A stretch of 12,570 bases of DNA, from contig JAGBBI010000169.1 in assembly GCA_017938565.1 (NCBI GenBank), forward strand, positions 1 through 12,570. The letters run 5' to 3'. A program made the translations under genes and the position numbers. Below the pieces are notes generated by a model. That model did not search any database, was not told where the DNA came from, and saw nothing but the letters and a program-made list of their open reading frames with translations. The DNA is from Clostridia bacterium (GTDB lineage: Bacteria > Bacillota_A > Clostridia > Christensenellales > UBA1242). This document shows, piece by piece, positions 12,168-12,570 of this stretch; position 1 is the stretch's first letter; each line of letters starts with the position of its first letter.

Positions 12168-12570
12168 ATGGAAACTAAGTCATATAAATACAAAAAAGGT
12201 ATAAAGATACTGAATAAATCTCCTTATACAGTGATTGAGGGAACCGAGACTTTGGGTTTGCCAAAGTACGTTTTTGTTCCTTTGAAGCAATATAAGGGGA
12301 CATCTCCGCTTGTAATGATTGAAATAGGTGAAGAGGTGTATGTTGGGTCTATTCTAGCAAAAAGCCGAACATGTGTTATTTTATCCCCAGTAACAGGGAA
12401 AGTGGTTGCTATTGAGAAACGTCCTTCAATTTATGGCGGAAGTTGCGACCATATTATTATCGAGACAAATAGCGAAGAAGCATATTTTCGATTGCCTGAT
12501 TTAATAGAAGAAGATTTAACTCCAGAACAGGTTTTAAAAAGAATTTATGATTGTGGTATTGTAAATAATG
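12168..12570 (+). CDS. rnfC: RnfC, NADH-side subunit of the Rnf electron-transport complex (5' part)
   Basis: The first 134 residues of a protein that continues past the right edge are visible. The order fits the RnfC N-terminal region: LGLPKYVFVPLKQYKGTSPLVMIEIGEEVYVGSILA corresponds to the IPL-QH-G-P--V--GD-V--GQ stretch of the barrel-sandwich domain, SPVTGKVVAIEKRPSIYGGSCDHIIIET follows, and EQVLKRIYDCGIV leads to the AGIVGxGGA site just beyond the window. RnfC carries Fe-S clusters and links NAD to ferredoxin across the membrane complex that pumps Na+ or H+ in anaerobes. The usual Ala/His in the sandwich motif differ, so it is somewhat divergent. NqrA- or PduS-type relatives share this domain and cannot be fully excluded without the rest. 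Confidence 0.8.
   Translation, partial: METKSYKYKKGIKILNKSPYTVIEGTETLGLPKYVFVPLKQYKGTSPLVMIEIGEEVYVGSILAKSRTCVILSPVTGKVVAIEKRPSIYGGSCDHIIIETNSEEAYFRLPDLIEEDLTPEQVLKRIYDCGIVNN

Noticed and set aside
1..12570. CRISPR array, tRNA/rRNA gene, insertion sequence, phage or toxin-antitoxin module
   Set aside because: I saw no regularly spaced repeats, cloverleaf-like sequences, transposase motifs or typical paired small toxin genes on either strand.

Overview
The window is AT-rich DNA with Firmicutes-type signals: AGGAGG ribosome sites, sigma-A promoters with 17-bp spacers, and hairpin-plus-T-tract terminators. The gene content (minDE, spoIVFAB, rplU-prp-rpmA with an N-terminally extended L27, degV, greA, rnfC) points to an anaerobic, probably endospore-forming or spore-derived member of the Clostridia. 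TGA is used as a normal stop. No rRNA, tRNA, CRISPR array or insertion sequence was seen.

Left part (1-3361): the edge holds a minus-strand remnant of an RluA/RluD-family pseudouridine synthase. It abuts a plus-strand gene for a small membrane-anchored zinc-ribbon protein. Both reading frames lack a normal start at the same spot, about 121-138, so this looks like a rearrangement (or assembly) junction. After a strong terminator comes a large surface-anchored papain-like (C1) protease with a lectin-like domain and five cysteine/histidine repeats. A hairpin-rich intergenic region follows.

Middle part (3362-8680): a minus-strand DegV lipid-binding protein and a plus-strand membrane-bound XRE regulator diverge from a shared control region. 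The XRE promoter carries two tandem dyads and seems to give a leaderless mRNA. Next is the conserved cluster minD, minE-like, spoIVFA-like, spoIVFB, rplU, prp, rpmA, which resembles the Bacillus minCD-spoIVFAB-rplU-ysxB-rpmA order, though no minC lies here and a MinE-like gene is present. It links division-site selection, sporulation intramembrane proteolysis and ribosomal proteins. The L21 operon has its own strong promoter, overlapping the spoIVFB stop codon, and a structured leader. Prp is expected to trim the N-terminal extension of L27.

Right part (8681-12570): the most unusual gene is 8750-10198. It aligns from end to end with transcription terminator Rho (Rho-N helices, cold-shock-like RNA-binding domain, RecA-like core), but its Walker A and Walker B sequences are replaced and its Q-loop region is shortened. 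It appears to be a Rho pseudo-ATPase. It is followed by a short conserved hypothetical gene on the minus strand, then greA under a consensus promoter, a tandem pair of half-size TauE/SafE membrane proteins, and the 5' end of rnfC, which runs off the right edge.
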